Source: Diphasiastrum complanatum
Taxonomy: Eukaryota; Streptophyta; Lycopodiopsida; Lycopodiales; Lycopodiaceae
Direction: 5' to 3'
Assembly: GCA_029204225.1 (NCBI GenBank)
Contig: CM055106.1
Span: 3,948,039 to 4,012,038, forward strand
Length of the DNA stretch: 64,000 nucleotides
In this document: positions 31,820 to 43,204 of the stretch, in pieces
Layout of the letters: every line of letters begins with the position of its first letter
How positions within the stretch are numbered: position 1 is the first letter of the stretch
Made by a program: the position numbers and the translations under genes
The notes under the pieces: model-generated
The model's input: the letters and a program-made list of their open reading frames with translations, nothing else
Database searches by the model: none
What the model was told of the DNA's origin: nothing

Positions 31820-32934
31820 TTACATCAATTTTACATAGATTGGTGAACCAATCATAATGAAAGGATTTCTCCATGTATCCACCTTTGAATTCTCTGTGAA
31901 ACAGCAACAAACAAGTTGTAAGTGAAAGTAACCAACAAGTGTTTGCATGCCTCCTCCACATTCCACTATGCCCATAGTGAATGCACCATGTATCTCCATG
32001 AATGAACCTCCATCACCACCTTGCCTTTGTAGATCTCCAATACATGAAAGCCCTTGAGTGAATGAATGCCAAAATGATGTGTTCTCTGCTCCATTTGAAT
32101 GAGCAAAATCTGAACTTGAAATACTTGAAGTATCTCCACAAGATTTGCATACAACCCTTGATCCTACATTGTCAACAATTTGCCAATTTGCCAGCACTAG
32201 GATGCTAGATCTTGAACTTTGCTCAAAAGTAAACATATTGACTACTTCAATATCTTTCAAGACTTGAATGAATGCATGTACTTGATCATAAGAACCAACA
32301 ATGATAACTATTCCATCTCCAAGATCCAAAGAATGCAAAACTATGGAACTAGTTTCATTGAGTTTTGACAATTCCAACACATTGACATGACAATGTTCAT
32401 ACATGAGATTAAACAAATAAAGTAGAGTAAAAGGACACTTACTTGCTGCTCCAAGAACCTTACTCGAACCTTCAAGAACCTATAAAAATAGATCCAAAAT
32501 GCTTTGCCCATGTGGCTCCCCTTTGATGCTTTTGACTAGCTTCCAATTGCTACTTGCCTCTTGGTGTTGATGAAGCAATTCAAGATCAACATCTTGATCT
32601 TCCAATAAAACATCAAGGACTTTGCATTTATAAACATCTTCAGGTCTGAACCTCTGAAGATACTCCCTCTCAAACACATGATTAACATCCCACAAGATCT
32701 CATCATTGTTTGATTTCAACCTTTCACTATGCATGAACACTCCACCACAATCATAGCATCCTTTGAGTTGATGAAGAGATGTAAGATCCATGCCTTGGAT
32801 CTCCCCAAGAGTCACTCTTCCTTTTCCCTTTCCTTCACAAGGCTCCCTCTTAATGATCCACCACAAAAGTTAGCAATCTTTCTCTTGATAGTTGCATCAT
32901 AAGAAATGGAAGAATCTCGAACATTAGAAGCCAT
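31820..32934 (-). pseudogene. Unrecognised coding region inside an LTR element, one stop and one frameshift
   Basis: Starts MASNVRDSSISYDATIKRKI at 32934; an indel near 32870 moves to the next frame. That frame then runs from 32866 to 31820 (about 348 codons) with a single TAG at 32480-32482 (probably a former CAG). Visible features: DLTSLHQLKGCYDCGGVFM (CxxC), EILWDVNHVFEREYLQRF, EDVYKCKVLDVLLEDQDVDL, WKLVKSIKGEPHGQS, then LDLGDGIVIIVGSYDQVHAF and CKSCGDTSSISS (second CxxC). No gag, protease or pol motif. It sits beside an LTR end and polypurine tract on the same strand, so it may be cargo of an LTR element. Family not recognised. Confidence 0.55.
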
Positions 32935-32949
32935 GAAAAGAATACATAG

Positions 32950-33304
32950 CATTAGAGGAGTTTTAAATCCAAAAAAGACCCTTTTTATATTTTTTCTCAA
33001 TTTTTTCTTACATGTGGACCAATCAAAACACTCAAATTCAAAATCTACGTAACGTAACTTTTTGAGTCCACGTTTTGATTCCACACTAAAAATGGCATAA
33101 CGTTTTAGTGGTAAGTCCGAATATAGCGAAGTTTGGTGCATTGTGTTGAGCGCTTTCCAATGATATGTTAGATGACATACTTTTGAGCTATGATTGAAAA
33201 GTTATGGAAAGTCAAAAGTATTAGTGTTATAATATTTCAATAATATAAACTACATCTTGCACGAATTCTTAAAGGGCCTTTTGGAGCCCAAAACTCCTCT
33301 AATG
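32950..33304 (+). mobile_element. Complete MITE with ~34-bp terminal inverted repeats
   Basis: Left end CATTAGAGGAGTTTTAAATC..., right end ...AAAACTCCTCTAATG; the last 34 bases complement the first 34 with few mismatches, including CCCTTT/AAAGGG at the inner edge. 355 bp, no coding capacity. TAG before and TAC after give no clear target duplication. It lies between two parts of the minus-strand orphan coding region. Removing it puts the codons on both sides in one frame. Confidence 0.88.
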
Positions 33305-34100
33305 TACCTTCAACATAAGAATGATTGAAGCACTTTTTCTTGTCAAACTTGGACTTCTAATCAATGATATAGGTAATGATAATGAGCCCTCACTATCATT
33401 CACAAAAGCATCATTCAAAGTACATCCTACTTTGAACACTTCACATTCATCTCTCCCGTTTGACTTGAGATCTTCCTCACAAATTCTCATGATAGAACCT
33501 TTTGATCTACTTTATTTATGAATACATGTGACACCACTTGTTGCACAAATGAATTTCTTGGACTCATCACATAAAGATGCAAAAGAAACTTTTTCTTCAA
33601 ACATGCTCAAAGCACCATCTTTTTTCAAATAAGTAAATAAGTCATTAGCAACAACCATTTCCAAAGAAGAGTTTTATCACCTCCATTGGTGATTTTAGAT
33701 CTCTTCTTACCTTTTCCATTTTTTCACTTGCCATGTAGTTCCATTGAAGAGCCACCAAGACTTGGAAATCTAAGAGTAGAAGAGTTCAGACATGATACTA
33801 ATTTAGCACCACATGACTCCATTTGACTAGTAGGTAGCACTATTCCATCTTCAAGATCCAATGGATCCAAAACATTGATCATAGATTCACCAAAAGTTGT
33901 CAAGTTAACACAACAATAACTATCTCCAAGAAGCTATTAGATCTCAACCTAGGTCAATACTTCATCCATGATTGGACATGAAAAATTGACCTCATTGGAA
34001 TTGAAAATTGAGTTTTGTTTTTAAAATTATGATATCTATAGTTTCCCATAATTGTGCTTGGGGCATCAATCCCAAGTGAAGATACCTTGCAAAACTAAAC
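33305..34100 (-). pseudogene. Upstream part of the orphan coding region
   Basis: 33490-33305 reads MRICEEDLKSNGRDECEVFK and DAFVNDSEGSLSLPISL. Before it, in shifted frames, are MVVANDLFTYLKKDGALSMF, ASLCDESKKFICATSGVTC and KNGKGKKRSKITNGGDK. Near 33880-33830, MINVLDPLDLEDGIVLPTS resembles IVLHSLDLGDGIVIIVGS of the downstream part (32340), suggesting an internal repeat. Not recognised as a known family. Confidence 0.4.
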
Positions 34101-35389
34101 CAAAGATATGACATTTTGACTATCTTGAGTAGCCATTAGTAGAGAATCATTGTTGACACTGCCTGATAATAAATTGAATACTTTTAGCTCTGTAGAGCAA
34201 TGTAAACCTTTTTGAAAAAAAGCAATATGAATTTAAGGTATAAAGCATAATCAGCTTTCCAAGAAATTTTTCCTGATTGAAAAGATATTCCCAATCGTTA
34301 TTCACACTTACATATAATGTATATGCAAGGCATGAATTATATTTTGAATTTTGAGCTCTTAAGATCCTAGTAAGATAAGGTGCTCTAGCAATAGCCACAT
34401 TAAACTTTGGCAAAATGGACTTATGAGATTGAAGATAGTGGCATAGATAATATTTTTTTGATTAATGTAATTCTTCATCACTGATGGTATCACCATGAAA
34501 CTTGTTTGCTTCGGAAATTATTTCTAGTATTGACTTCTCTCACTTGTCATCAACATTTGCTTAAAACTAGAATCTGGCATTTAGAGTCCTATCACTTCTA
34601 TTCGAAGTAACTAAAGATACTTGTTGCTCACAACAGATCCCTTTCCATTAACATTTCCACAATCAATCGGACATGGCAAGAAGGAATTTACAATCTAAGT
34701 CTTAAGCATTCAACATCATGTCGGTTAACTATGAATAAGATCTACTCACTTATTGTGCTTCTTACAAGATCACTACTCACCTATTGTAGATCTATAATCT
34801 CTTACTTACTCGACATAAAATTCTTTCTCACATTACAATTCACGTCATTCAACATCAGAATGCTTTAAGAATCCAACACACGACTTGAGCAACAAAATAT
34901 ACATAGAAATGATAAGTACTCCAAGGATTTTCATTCCAATGAGAATAACTTCTTACAAGACTCCATGCATAGATGCACGCTCCCTCGTCAATTCTGTTAG
35001 TCACTAACACTAATCACCAACACATCAAATTGACTATCCTCCCTTGGATTGCCCAATCCCCCCCCTTATTCGACTCTTCTTCTTTTTATTTTTCTTCTTC
35101 TTACCTGCCCTTGAGCTTCTTGACAATCACTTTCTATAACTGCATATTGTTGAACTCTCCACTATCGAGTTACATCCAACGAACTTTAATGTAACTAAGT
35201 AGTCTTTTCTCAACTCATGGTCTTACACAACAAGATGCCATGGTTGGATTCATAATCACAAGTCTAGCTATTCTAGTTCTTGGATTAACCGACACCAAAA
35301 AGTATACCTTCGACTGATTCTGATCTTGGTAGAAAATCTACCAACATTGCCCTCCTCCAAGCTTGTTGTAGGTCCCTCTGCAAATTCAA
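34101..35389. other. No recognisable gene
   Basis: AT-rich sequence with a minus frame of 88 codons at 34413-34147 that shows no motif, and a C8 run at about 35059-35066. 35250-35390 may be the outer part of the gypsy J element. Confidence 0.45.
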
Positions 35390-36838
35390 CTTGACTTCAT
35401 CAACCATGTTCTTCAGTTGTTGATCTGGTTCTCCATCTTTTGCAAGTTTGTTCCATTATACACCTGTTGACCTTCGGTTAATCCTTCGATGAGAGTCCAA
35501 TTCGATTGTCATGCCATCCCTGTTCGAAACACCAATGAAATATTTCTATCTCAAGATTATACATAGAAATGAATCGTTAGTCCATTGAGAGAATGAATTG
35601 TAGGTCAATGTTGGTCACCAAAAGCATGAGTTACTGGATCTGGTTAAATATAAATAATGTAGAGAAGGGAATAGAGGGGTCAGTATCAGATGTATTATGG
35701 TAGGGTAGCAGCCTTAGATTGTCCTCCCATGCCATGTCCATCTTGGTTTTCCTCATTTTTTTGGTTGTGCTAGCTCTGCTTGTACTTTGCAAGTAGTGTT
35801 CCAAAGCTAAATCACCTATTCTAGAACCCTTTTTAAGTCTTGTTGCATTTTCTTTACTTGATTCTGGGATTCAACAGCTTCTTTTCATAGTGGTCTTGAT
35901 AAACTTTGGTATTGGCCTTGTGGGCTTCATACCTTTTGATCAATTCCACATATCTCTATATTTTAATCTTTTAAGTTCTATATAATAGAACTTTATCTCC
36001 TTCATTCAATTCCTTTAGTCGAATATGATTATCATGCTAGGCCTTCTATCTGCATTTGTTTCTAGCTGTGCATGATAACTTAATAATCGAGTTTCACGTA
36101 GTTTGTGAAGATTAAGAAGTCTGTGTTTGATGGTTTCTTCTTCACCAAGTTGTTCGAAATATGCAACTCATGAGGATGGATGATAAATTCTACTGGCTTT
36201 ACAGCCTGTTGATTTAAAATGGTGTCATTCCCGTTGATCTTCATGTCTTGTTTTGAAAGCCCAAATAGCTGAATATAATTTGTTTCCCAGTCATTTTCGT
36301 AGGCTTCAACTATTTTGGTCAAAATTTTCCATATTATCTTGTTTGAAAATTCGGCTAACCCATTGCATCGAGGATAGTATGGGGTACTTTTTTGATGTTT
36401 CACAAAGTAATGAGTTAGGAGATTATGTACAACCTCATTGAGGAAGTGAGTGCATCTATCACTTACTAACTCTATTGGATATGTATATCCGAAGTGGGTA
36501 ATAATGTTTTCATGTAGAAATTTGGCTATAACTTTTGCGATAGCTTGTCTCGTCACTCTAGCCTCTACCCAATTTGTAGCATAGTTAGTGGCCACTAAGA
36601 TGTATCTTGATTAGGTACCATGGGTGGTTGGGCTGATTGGACCTAAAAAATCAATTCCCCACTTATGAAATGCTTCTTCTTCGGTTATTGAAGTTAAAGG
36701 CATAAAATCAGCTTGTTCAAGAGTTTTAATTCCTTGGCAGACATCATAGATTTTGATTTGTGCATATGTGTCCTAAATAATGTTGACCACCAATATTCGG
36801 CTGATAGGAATTTCTTAGCAATACTGTCTGTTAGAAAT
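35390..36838 (-). pseudogene. Gypsy J integrase
   Basis: The minus strand starts with a decayed zinc-domain region (SAEYWWSTLFRTHMHKS, near 36800). Next come the core (GIDFLGPISP-type, 36640; TNYATNWVEARVTRQAIAKV, 36590), then ELVSDRCTHFLN with the second Asp, and STPYYPRCNGLAEFSNKI with the catalytic Glu. The first Asp is Asn in TNYATNWVEA (TDYATxWVEA in relatives), so the triad is broken. Downstream, KAYHDNHIRLKELNEGDKVL (about 36040-35990) is the usual C-terminal region. Left of 35700 nothing firm. Truncated at 36838. Confidence 0.88.
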
Positions 36839-36884
36839 CAGTTGGGTTTGTGTGAAAGCTGGGAGCGATCTGCTGCAGCAGCAT
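36839..36884 (-). other. Junction segment between gypsy J and copia K
   Basis: CACAAACCCAACTGATTTCT (minus strand) resembles CACAAACCCAACTAATTATA at 41444-41463, each preceded by CCCAGCT. A short shared end, possibly an LTR edge, marking where gypsy sequence joins copia sequence. Confidence 0.35.
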
Positions 36885-37354
36885 AAGAGAGTAGCAGTCA
36901 AATAGAGGTATGCTTTGATGACTGGGCTGGAGGTTTCAAAGTAGTTGATATTGGGAATTTGAGAAAATCTCCTTGCCACGAGTCAGGCTTTTTTTCTATT
37001 GATACTGCCATCTGCATTATATTTGATTTTGAAGATCCATTTGCAGTCGATTATCTTTCTAATTGCTGGCAACTTGGTGACAGTCCACGTGTTTTTCCCC
37101 AGTGGTGAATTGTATTCTTTGTCCATTGCTTCTTTCTAGAGATCTGAATCGGCCTGTGACAAAGCTTCCTCAACTGTGGTTGGCTCCTGAATGGAATAGT
37201 GAATGAACTCATCAGTATAATGGATAGTGTTCGAATTCTTGTTGATCTTATGGATCAAGTTTTTGGCTGCAAAATTTGACCTTGTGTTGGCTGAGTCGGT
37301 TTCTCCTGAGGTGTAGCTTCTTCTTCTTCTTATGGATCTGATTGTATTTGGTGA
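36885..37354 (-). pseudogene. Copia K RT start
   Basis: ADSDLWKEAMDKEYNSPLGK-type sequence near 37150, then NADGSINRKKAWLVARRFSQ and INYFETSSPVIK (37030-36930). Cut at 36885 before the RT core. 37160-37354 is the integrase-RT linker. Confidence 0.8.
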
Positions 37355-37930
37355 CTATAGGAAGAAATAGAAATTGTCTTTCGAGAAGAGTTTGTTGTCG
37401 GGACAGAAATTATAGACTGCATCTTGTCCTTGCCAATAAATTGCTTCAAAAGAATGTTCATCAAGTTTCTTTCTATTGTCCTTTGGGACATGAGCATATG
37501 CTACGCATCTGATCACTTTCAAATATTTAATTGAGGGTTTGAATTCCATGCAGACCTCATAACAGAGCTTTGTTGTTGGATACACCTTTAGTTATACATT
37601 GATTCTGCAAATAAGTTGTTGTTGAAACAACATGTTGCCAAAATGATTTGGTGAAGAAGCATGTGTGATCATGCATTTAGCAGACTCAACAAGGTCCTGT
37701 TCTTCCTTTCGGCCAGTCCATTCGACTGTGGAAAATAGGAAGCAACAAACTATTGCTTGATGCCATTGGCTGAGAAATAATCCTTGAATTCATTTGACAT
37801 ATATTCGCTATCATTGTCGCTCCTAAGGGCTTTGATTCTTTTGCATGTCTACAACTTAGCATTCTCTTTGTATTTCTTAAAGAACTAGAAGGCTTCAGAT
37901 TTATGCTTTAAGAAATAGATTGCGGTCCTT
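37355..37930 (-). pseudogene. Copia K integrase
   Basis: 37585-37355: CMEFKPSIKYLKVIRCVAYA, HVPKDNRKKLDEHSFEAIYW, DNKLFSKDNFYF. Upstream in broken frames are the core pieces: SDNDSEYMSNEFKDYF (near 37820-37775), and FYFPQSNGLAERKNRTLLSL-type sequence near 37740-37690. The order and motifs are those of copia D. Confidence 0.85.
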
Positions 37931-37939
37931 TTGAAATAA

Positions 37940-38690
37940 TCATCTATGAAAGTAACAAAAGAATTTTGCACCAAGTAATGATGGTGTTTGCATAAATATC
38001 CTTGTCTCTTTCGAGTGCAAGAACTCTCCTACTATTATCAAGAATTTGATAGAAATTGAAACCCTGTGTCCTAAATCTATGATTCGACTGACAGACAATA
38101 GATTTGTCATCAAATTTGGGACATACAATACATTTGTACAAGTTTCAACATTCCATTCTGAAAATTCATCATAAATGATACCTTCACCTTCAATTATGTG
38201 AGAGCTGTTATCTCCAAGGTAAACGAATTTCATGGTGCTGTAGGTCAAAGTATCAATGAACCATTCATGATCGCTTGTCATGTATTGTGTTGCTCCAGAA
38301 TCAAGGAACCATTCTTCTAATTGTTCGACATAGCGATAGCTCACCATGAAGACTTCTTGCTCATTATCATCTTCTTGATTCTTCTATTTCGTGTTGGCTG
38401 CATGGGCCTACCTACTGGTCCGGTTGCTTCTTCTTGTCATTGTTAAACTTCAAGGTTCGACATTCCTGAATTCATGGTTTGCCCTCTTGCAATATCTGCA
38501 GAAGTGCCTTTTCTTGTTTTGAGCATGTGGCTAATTTTGGGTCTTCAGTGTCTACTTTTGAGTGCTTTTGATTGCTATCGGTTTGATGGGAAACTTTCTT
38601 CATTTGTTGTTTCTTGGTGTTCTTCTTTGAGAATAATGTCTATGAGTCGTTGATGGAGGACGAGGATGCTCCATTCCTTTTTGTTTCCTC
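37940..38690 (-). pseudogene. Copia K protease, pre-integrase and gag linker
   Basis: 38347-37940: WFLDSGATQYMTSDHEWFID (protease active site), FVYLGDNSSHIIEGEGIIYD, NVLYVPNLMTNLLSVSRIID. The zinc-knuckle region upstream (38400-38520) is decayed: RKCHFCRYCKRANHEFRNVE-like, in broken frames. Confidence 0.85.
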
Positions 38691-39290
38691 CTATAGCAGC
38701 ATGATTAAGACTCTAAGCAATGTTATATCTGAGTGTGTGGTTATCATCATCACCCAGTTTTCATAAGAGGATGGCAAATTGTACAGTAAGGTCATAACAA
38801 CGTCAAAGTCTTTGACTATTGAACCTATTGCCACCATTTGCTCTAATAGAGTCTTAAAATCATTTATGTGATTCTGAATATAATCATTATCTGACATCCT
38901 GAGTGAGAAAAACTTTCTCCTCAGATGCAGCTTTGAAGTGACATCGCTCACTTCGTATAGTGTGCTCTTCCAGGCTTTTTTTGTGGATTGGGCTTTTCTG
39001 ATATGACCAATATGCATGTCAGAGATGTTAAGGGTGATCAAGGCAGAAGACTTGCCATCCTTAGCTTCCATTTGGAAATGGCTTGCTCATCAACAATGGG
39101 AAGTAGTCCAGTTCCAGCGACTATTTCCTAGAGTTCCTTGGCCATCAACACTACTCTCATCTTGAAGTTCCATAGGTGGTAATTCGAACCGTTGAGTTTG
39201 TCTACCACTAGAGCATATTGTGGTTGTGAATCCATTTGGAATTTCAAGTTGAGTATTATGTAGATAGTAGATTAATGTGACTGAAAACAA
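38691..39290 (-). pseudogene. Copia K gag
   Basis: 39071-38691 (126 aa): LITLNISDMHIGHIRKAQST, LRRKFFSLRMSDNDYIQNHI, LLEQMVAIGSIVKDFDVVMT, YENWVMMITTHSD. It matches copia D gag closely. The N-terminal segment (39290-39090) is frameshifted. Confidence 0.85.
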
Positions 39291-39370
39291 TAATAGCTAT
39301 TGTCTACACTATATCATAATGATCATTTTGATAATGTTAGCTCTAAATGTGTACAGAGATCAAAGCATTT

Positions 39371-39382
39371 GCTCTGATACCA
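39371..39382 (-). other. Primer-binding site of copia K
   Basis: GCTCTGATACCA on the plus strand, immediately left of the LTR beginning TGTTGGTATTC. Confidence 0.92.
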
Positions 39383-40252
39383 TGTTGGTATTCAGTGCTA
39401 TTATCGTCACGATAGAGAGAAGCGAGGGGGGAATCCTCAGCACATGCAACTATGTCTATCAGATTCAGACAGATCGGGATCTGTCTTACTTGATCACAGC
39501 TTCAAAGGCGCTGGATCTAGATAGTTGATTTCATAGGCATGCACAAATTGTCTTGTTTATCAGATTTAGCTTTGTGAAAGCGGTTTGGGTACGTTTATTA
39601 GAACAACAGACCAAGCAATGATATCAATCACATGAACAATTGAATCTACAAATAATTTTATCTGCGAGCATAAATTTATTTGACAATGAAACGAATACGC
39701 ATTCAACATACGCAACTTAAATTGCTGGAACATTGACAGATTAGTCATGTAGAAAAATGTAGTCTAAATGCAGATAGAGAGGCCTTCTTTTTGAGACAAT
39801 ACTATGTGATAACAGAGAGAAAGGACAATTGCACTATCAGCAGATAGAGAATTCAGCTAATCGAGCAATTGATAAGTTGCTGGATATATACACATGACTA
39901 ACTATTAAAAGAATGGTTAATCTGTGATTTACAAATAGGTTAAGGCACTACATGTTGTTGGCAGTCGCCATTAGACAATATTTGATTTTTTCCGGTCATG
40001 ATGTGTGTATTTGTTGGTACGCCGATAGTTAAATTGCAGCCGATTGTTCGAGATAGGTTGAATAAGAGAATGTGCCTAGATGGTCCAGGATGTCCGAACA
40101 ATCGATGATATTTGAATAAGAGAAGTTGGCCAACAAAGAGGAGATGGCCAAACTATAGGGTAACACTATCACTGGTCCCTTTGTAATTCTGTAGATTGTT
40201 AAGAGATAAGTGTATTTCTGTAGAGTATGCGACTGTACAAACATTTACAACA
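39383..40252 (-). repeat. 5' LTR of copia K
   Basis: About 870 bp. The inner end is set by the PBS; the outer end is placed at TTTACAACA (minus-strand start TGTTGTAAATG). There is no partner LTR in the window because K is truncated at 36885, so the outer boundary is less sure. Confidence 0.7.
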
Positions 40253-40294
40253 ACTTAATAAATGGATCTAGATTAATTGAGAATAGGGATGGAG

Positions 40295-40860
40295 ATGAAA
40301 GAAATCCAACACTGGAGTCATCCTAATACAGCCGAGAAAGTTTGGAAAAGATTACCCGATTCGCTTTCTCAGTAGATAATTATTCCCTACTGAAGTAGAT
40401 TATTCCACTACTGGCATTAGCAATTATATATGCTGTACAAAAATTACGCTATTATTTGCTAAGAAATCAATTTAAAATCTATACCGATCATCAGCCATTG
40501 CTATATCTGTTGAATAAACCATGCAACACTGGTTGTATAGCAAGATGGCTACTCATCCTTCTAGAATTCAACTTTAAAATTATTGTATGGAGAGGTAAGC
40601 AACATTTTCTTGTCGATTATTAATCTAGAATAACATCAGTTGAGAAAGTAAAAGAACCAATAAGTGATGCTTTACCTGATGCAAACATGTTTCAAATAGA
40701 TGCTACTCTTAGATGGGCCGAAGAGATAAGATCATTTTTATCAACTGGAGTAATGGATCCAACTATGTCTAAAGTAGATCAGCGCAAACTGGTTTTGAAA
40801 TCTAGACCTTACCTTCTAATTGATCTTTGGTTAGAAAGACAAGCAACTCACCAAGCTTGC
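40295..40860 (+). pseudogene. Gypsy RNase H fragment
   Basis: The plus strand reads PTEVDYSTTGI, then KLRYYLLRNQFKIYTDHQPL, LYLLNKPCNTGCIARWLLIL, FKIIVWRGKQHFLVDY and, in 40687-40860, MFQIDATLRWAEEIRSFLST. This is the end of RT, RNase H and the connection to integrase. There are two frame changes and one stop. It is opposite in strand to the gypsy J integrase, so it is a separate copy. Confidence 0.9.
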
Positions 40861-42439
40861 CAATGTAGAAAAACCAACATCTGCACTATGAACGAGATGC
40901 AAAGATATCCGAGCAATTTTGACCTTGGATCGGGTCGAATTCAGTCTAATTTTTCCGACCTTGAAAAATCCGGCCCTGACTATATTTTTTGACCTAGTAT
41001 AAAATCGATCTTTTGTATATTTTTTGATACTTTGTAAAATTCGATACTTTCAGTCTAAAATCCAACCCAACAACTTCACATAGTCCGCCTACATTGTACA
41101 TGTAGTTATAGTTGAGAGGCGATAGTAATAACTGTAGAAAATATCTAAAATAGATATTTTAAGTAGTTATTCAAATAATTATCTTCATCATAAAATTTCT
41201 TCTGATCTTCTGATATCTATAACATCTGATAATTGTTCAAGTTCTATCAATTCATTCAGATAGTTTTGTTGCATTTGTTATCACACACAATGATCAGAAT
41301 TCTCATTTTGTAGCCAGCTGAAGTATTCACTTCATGCGATTGTACTCCTTGTAGATGTTAATCAGAGTACATTTTATTCATTCATTTTGAATGTTCTGTT
41401 GCCAATTGTGGCACTTCTGATCTACGCACCAAACTCGTTCCCAGCTGCCGCACAAACCCAACTAATTATAATAGACTTGGGCACTTTTGTAATGAAAATA
41501 AAATTTGAGGCCCAAAGTCAATTTTAAACTTAGAGTTTACTTTTTTAGAGTTGGGTCCAATTTTGGACTCACATGAATCTTGTGATTTCCAATGTAGTTT
41601 TTGTGGACCCTTGGATCAAGTTGGGTCCAAGATGAATGGATAGGATCAATGTAAATACTAGCCAATAGGATTTTGGGGCAAGGGCCTTCCCCATTTCTAG
41701 AAAGACACCACTTGTACTCTATTTCCATGCCTAATGAGAAGGAGGAAACTCTACCACTTTTTGGAGAGAAGCATCCTCATTTGCAATTCACTACTTGCTA
41801 ATGCTTTTGATTGTGTTTTCCATTGCTTTCTAATTTCATGTTTATTGGTTGTTTTAGTTAGTGTTTCTCCATTAGCAAGCATAAGGAGCATTTGAGATAA
41901 CCTCCACTCTCACCCTCTATCTTTTTCTTTCCCTCTTCTCCTCTAATCTTCTCTTTCTTTTCACCTACAATCATGATGAAGGTAGTTTAGGGGAGTAGAG
42001 TTAGTGGAAGTAGCATTAGTGGTGGTAGAGGTAGACGAAAAGTAGGGAACTAACTTAAACGTAGCATCTATGCCTAGTTAGGTGCCTATCCAGTGAACTA
42101 ACCCTTGTTGATAGGTGGGATGGCTACTACAATAGATATTTGGCCCTACGCTCAGATGCCTAATTGCATCCACAATCTCTCTTCATGGTAGTCTAAGACT
42201 CCTACATTAATACTCGTAATGAACACAATCAAAACTGCTCTATAATCTCTGTTTTCCAAGTAATCCAAGATCCTAATAGCATTGTTTATCATTTCTTCTT
42301 TATCCATTGGTGTTAGAACTAATTACTATGAAGAATTTCAGATCACTAATATCCAAAATATCTCCTTGACCTTTCGTTAGAAAAAAAAGCAATTCACCAA
42401 TCTTGCCAATGTAGAAAACTCAGCATCTACACTAAGAAT
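40861..42439. other. No gene; probable LTR sequence and an 80-bp direct repeat
   Basis: 40838-40910 and about 42366-42440 share TTAGAAA, AAGCAAYTCACCAA, CTTGCCAATGTAGAAAA, CATCTRCACTA and GARATGCAAA in order. Between them, 41096-41470 has an LTR-like composition and 41470-42100 resembles an LTR or leader (CTAGCCAATAGGATTTTGG). No protein motif. Confidence 0.4.
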
Positions 42440-42920
42440 GAGATGCAAACTCTAATGGATCTTGATCATAGATGAACCAAAACATAAAATGATGTTGTTT
42501 TCCATACAATAAAGTATTTCACACGTGGATCTGAAAATAGCATTTAATGAGCATTCTACACAGAATTGCAATAGAACCATCTATAAGCATGAATGAGATA
42601 AGAGAGAAAGAATGTCCTCTCTTCCCATGAGTTACATCCTTTTATAATAGGTTTAAAATCTAAATTGCCACTTAGTTTCCCTCCAATATGAAAAGCCTAC
42701 TTTTTTTGGGACTAGATTCAATGTACCCAACTTTCAAATTTGAATCTACTAAAACTCGACTTCTATATTCTCCACACTTTCAAAAAGTGTTTATTCAAAT
42801 GATTTTAAGACTAATATAATTATGAAAAGTCAGACTCTAAGTCTAATATAAAAATTGGTCTCAATTGCCAAATATACAAATATGACCAAAATAGTAAAAC
42901 TAGTTGAAATCTTTCACACT
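42440..42920 (-). repeat. LTR of copia L (inner end defined)
   Basis: Ends CTTTCACA at 42920 followed by the complement of a polypurine tract (CTCCCTCTTCAAC), as at 31573. The outer end near 42440 is a guess from the direct repeat. Confidence 0.6.
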
Positions 42921-43085
42921 CCCTCTTCAACTAGTTTAAGCATAGACTTTGAAAACACTCAAAGTGAAGTCCTATGCTTCATGAACAATTCCTTTCCCAA
43001 TGCTTTGGTGAAGATATGAGCTACACATTCCCTTGCGGACACATGTTGAAGCTCCACTTCCTTTTATAATGTCACATTCAACATT
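42921..43085 (-). pseudogene. Copia L RNase H tail
   Basis: The minus strand carries VELQHVSARECVAHIFTKAL-like codons ending near 42960, followed by stops and the polypurine tract. It is cut near 43085-43130 and faces a plus-strand copia head to head. Confidence 0.75.
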
Positions 43086-43204
43086 TCACATTTGTAAAAT
43101 ATCATCTTGAGTGATATTAATAAATAAATAATAGATGATATCAAGATGCCTCTCAAGGAGTTTGAGATCTAAGATCTTGGCTTACTTCACTATATGGAAT
43201 CTAA

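Noticed and set aside
34973-35194. 73-codon Ser/Leu-rich plus frame
   Set aside because: Pyrimidine-rich low-complexity composition, no motif, no start or splice context.
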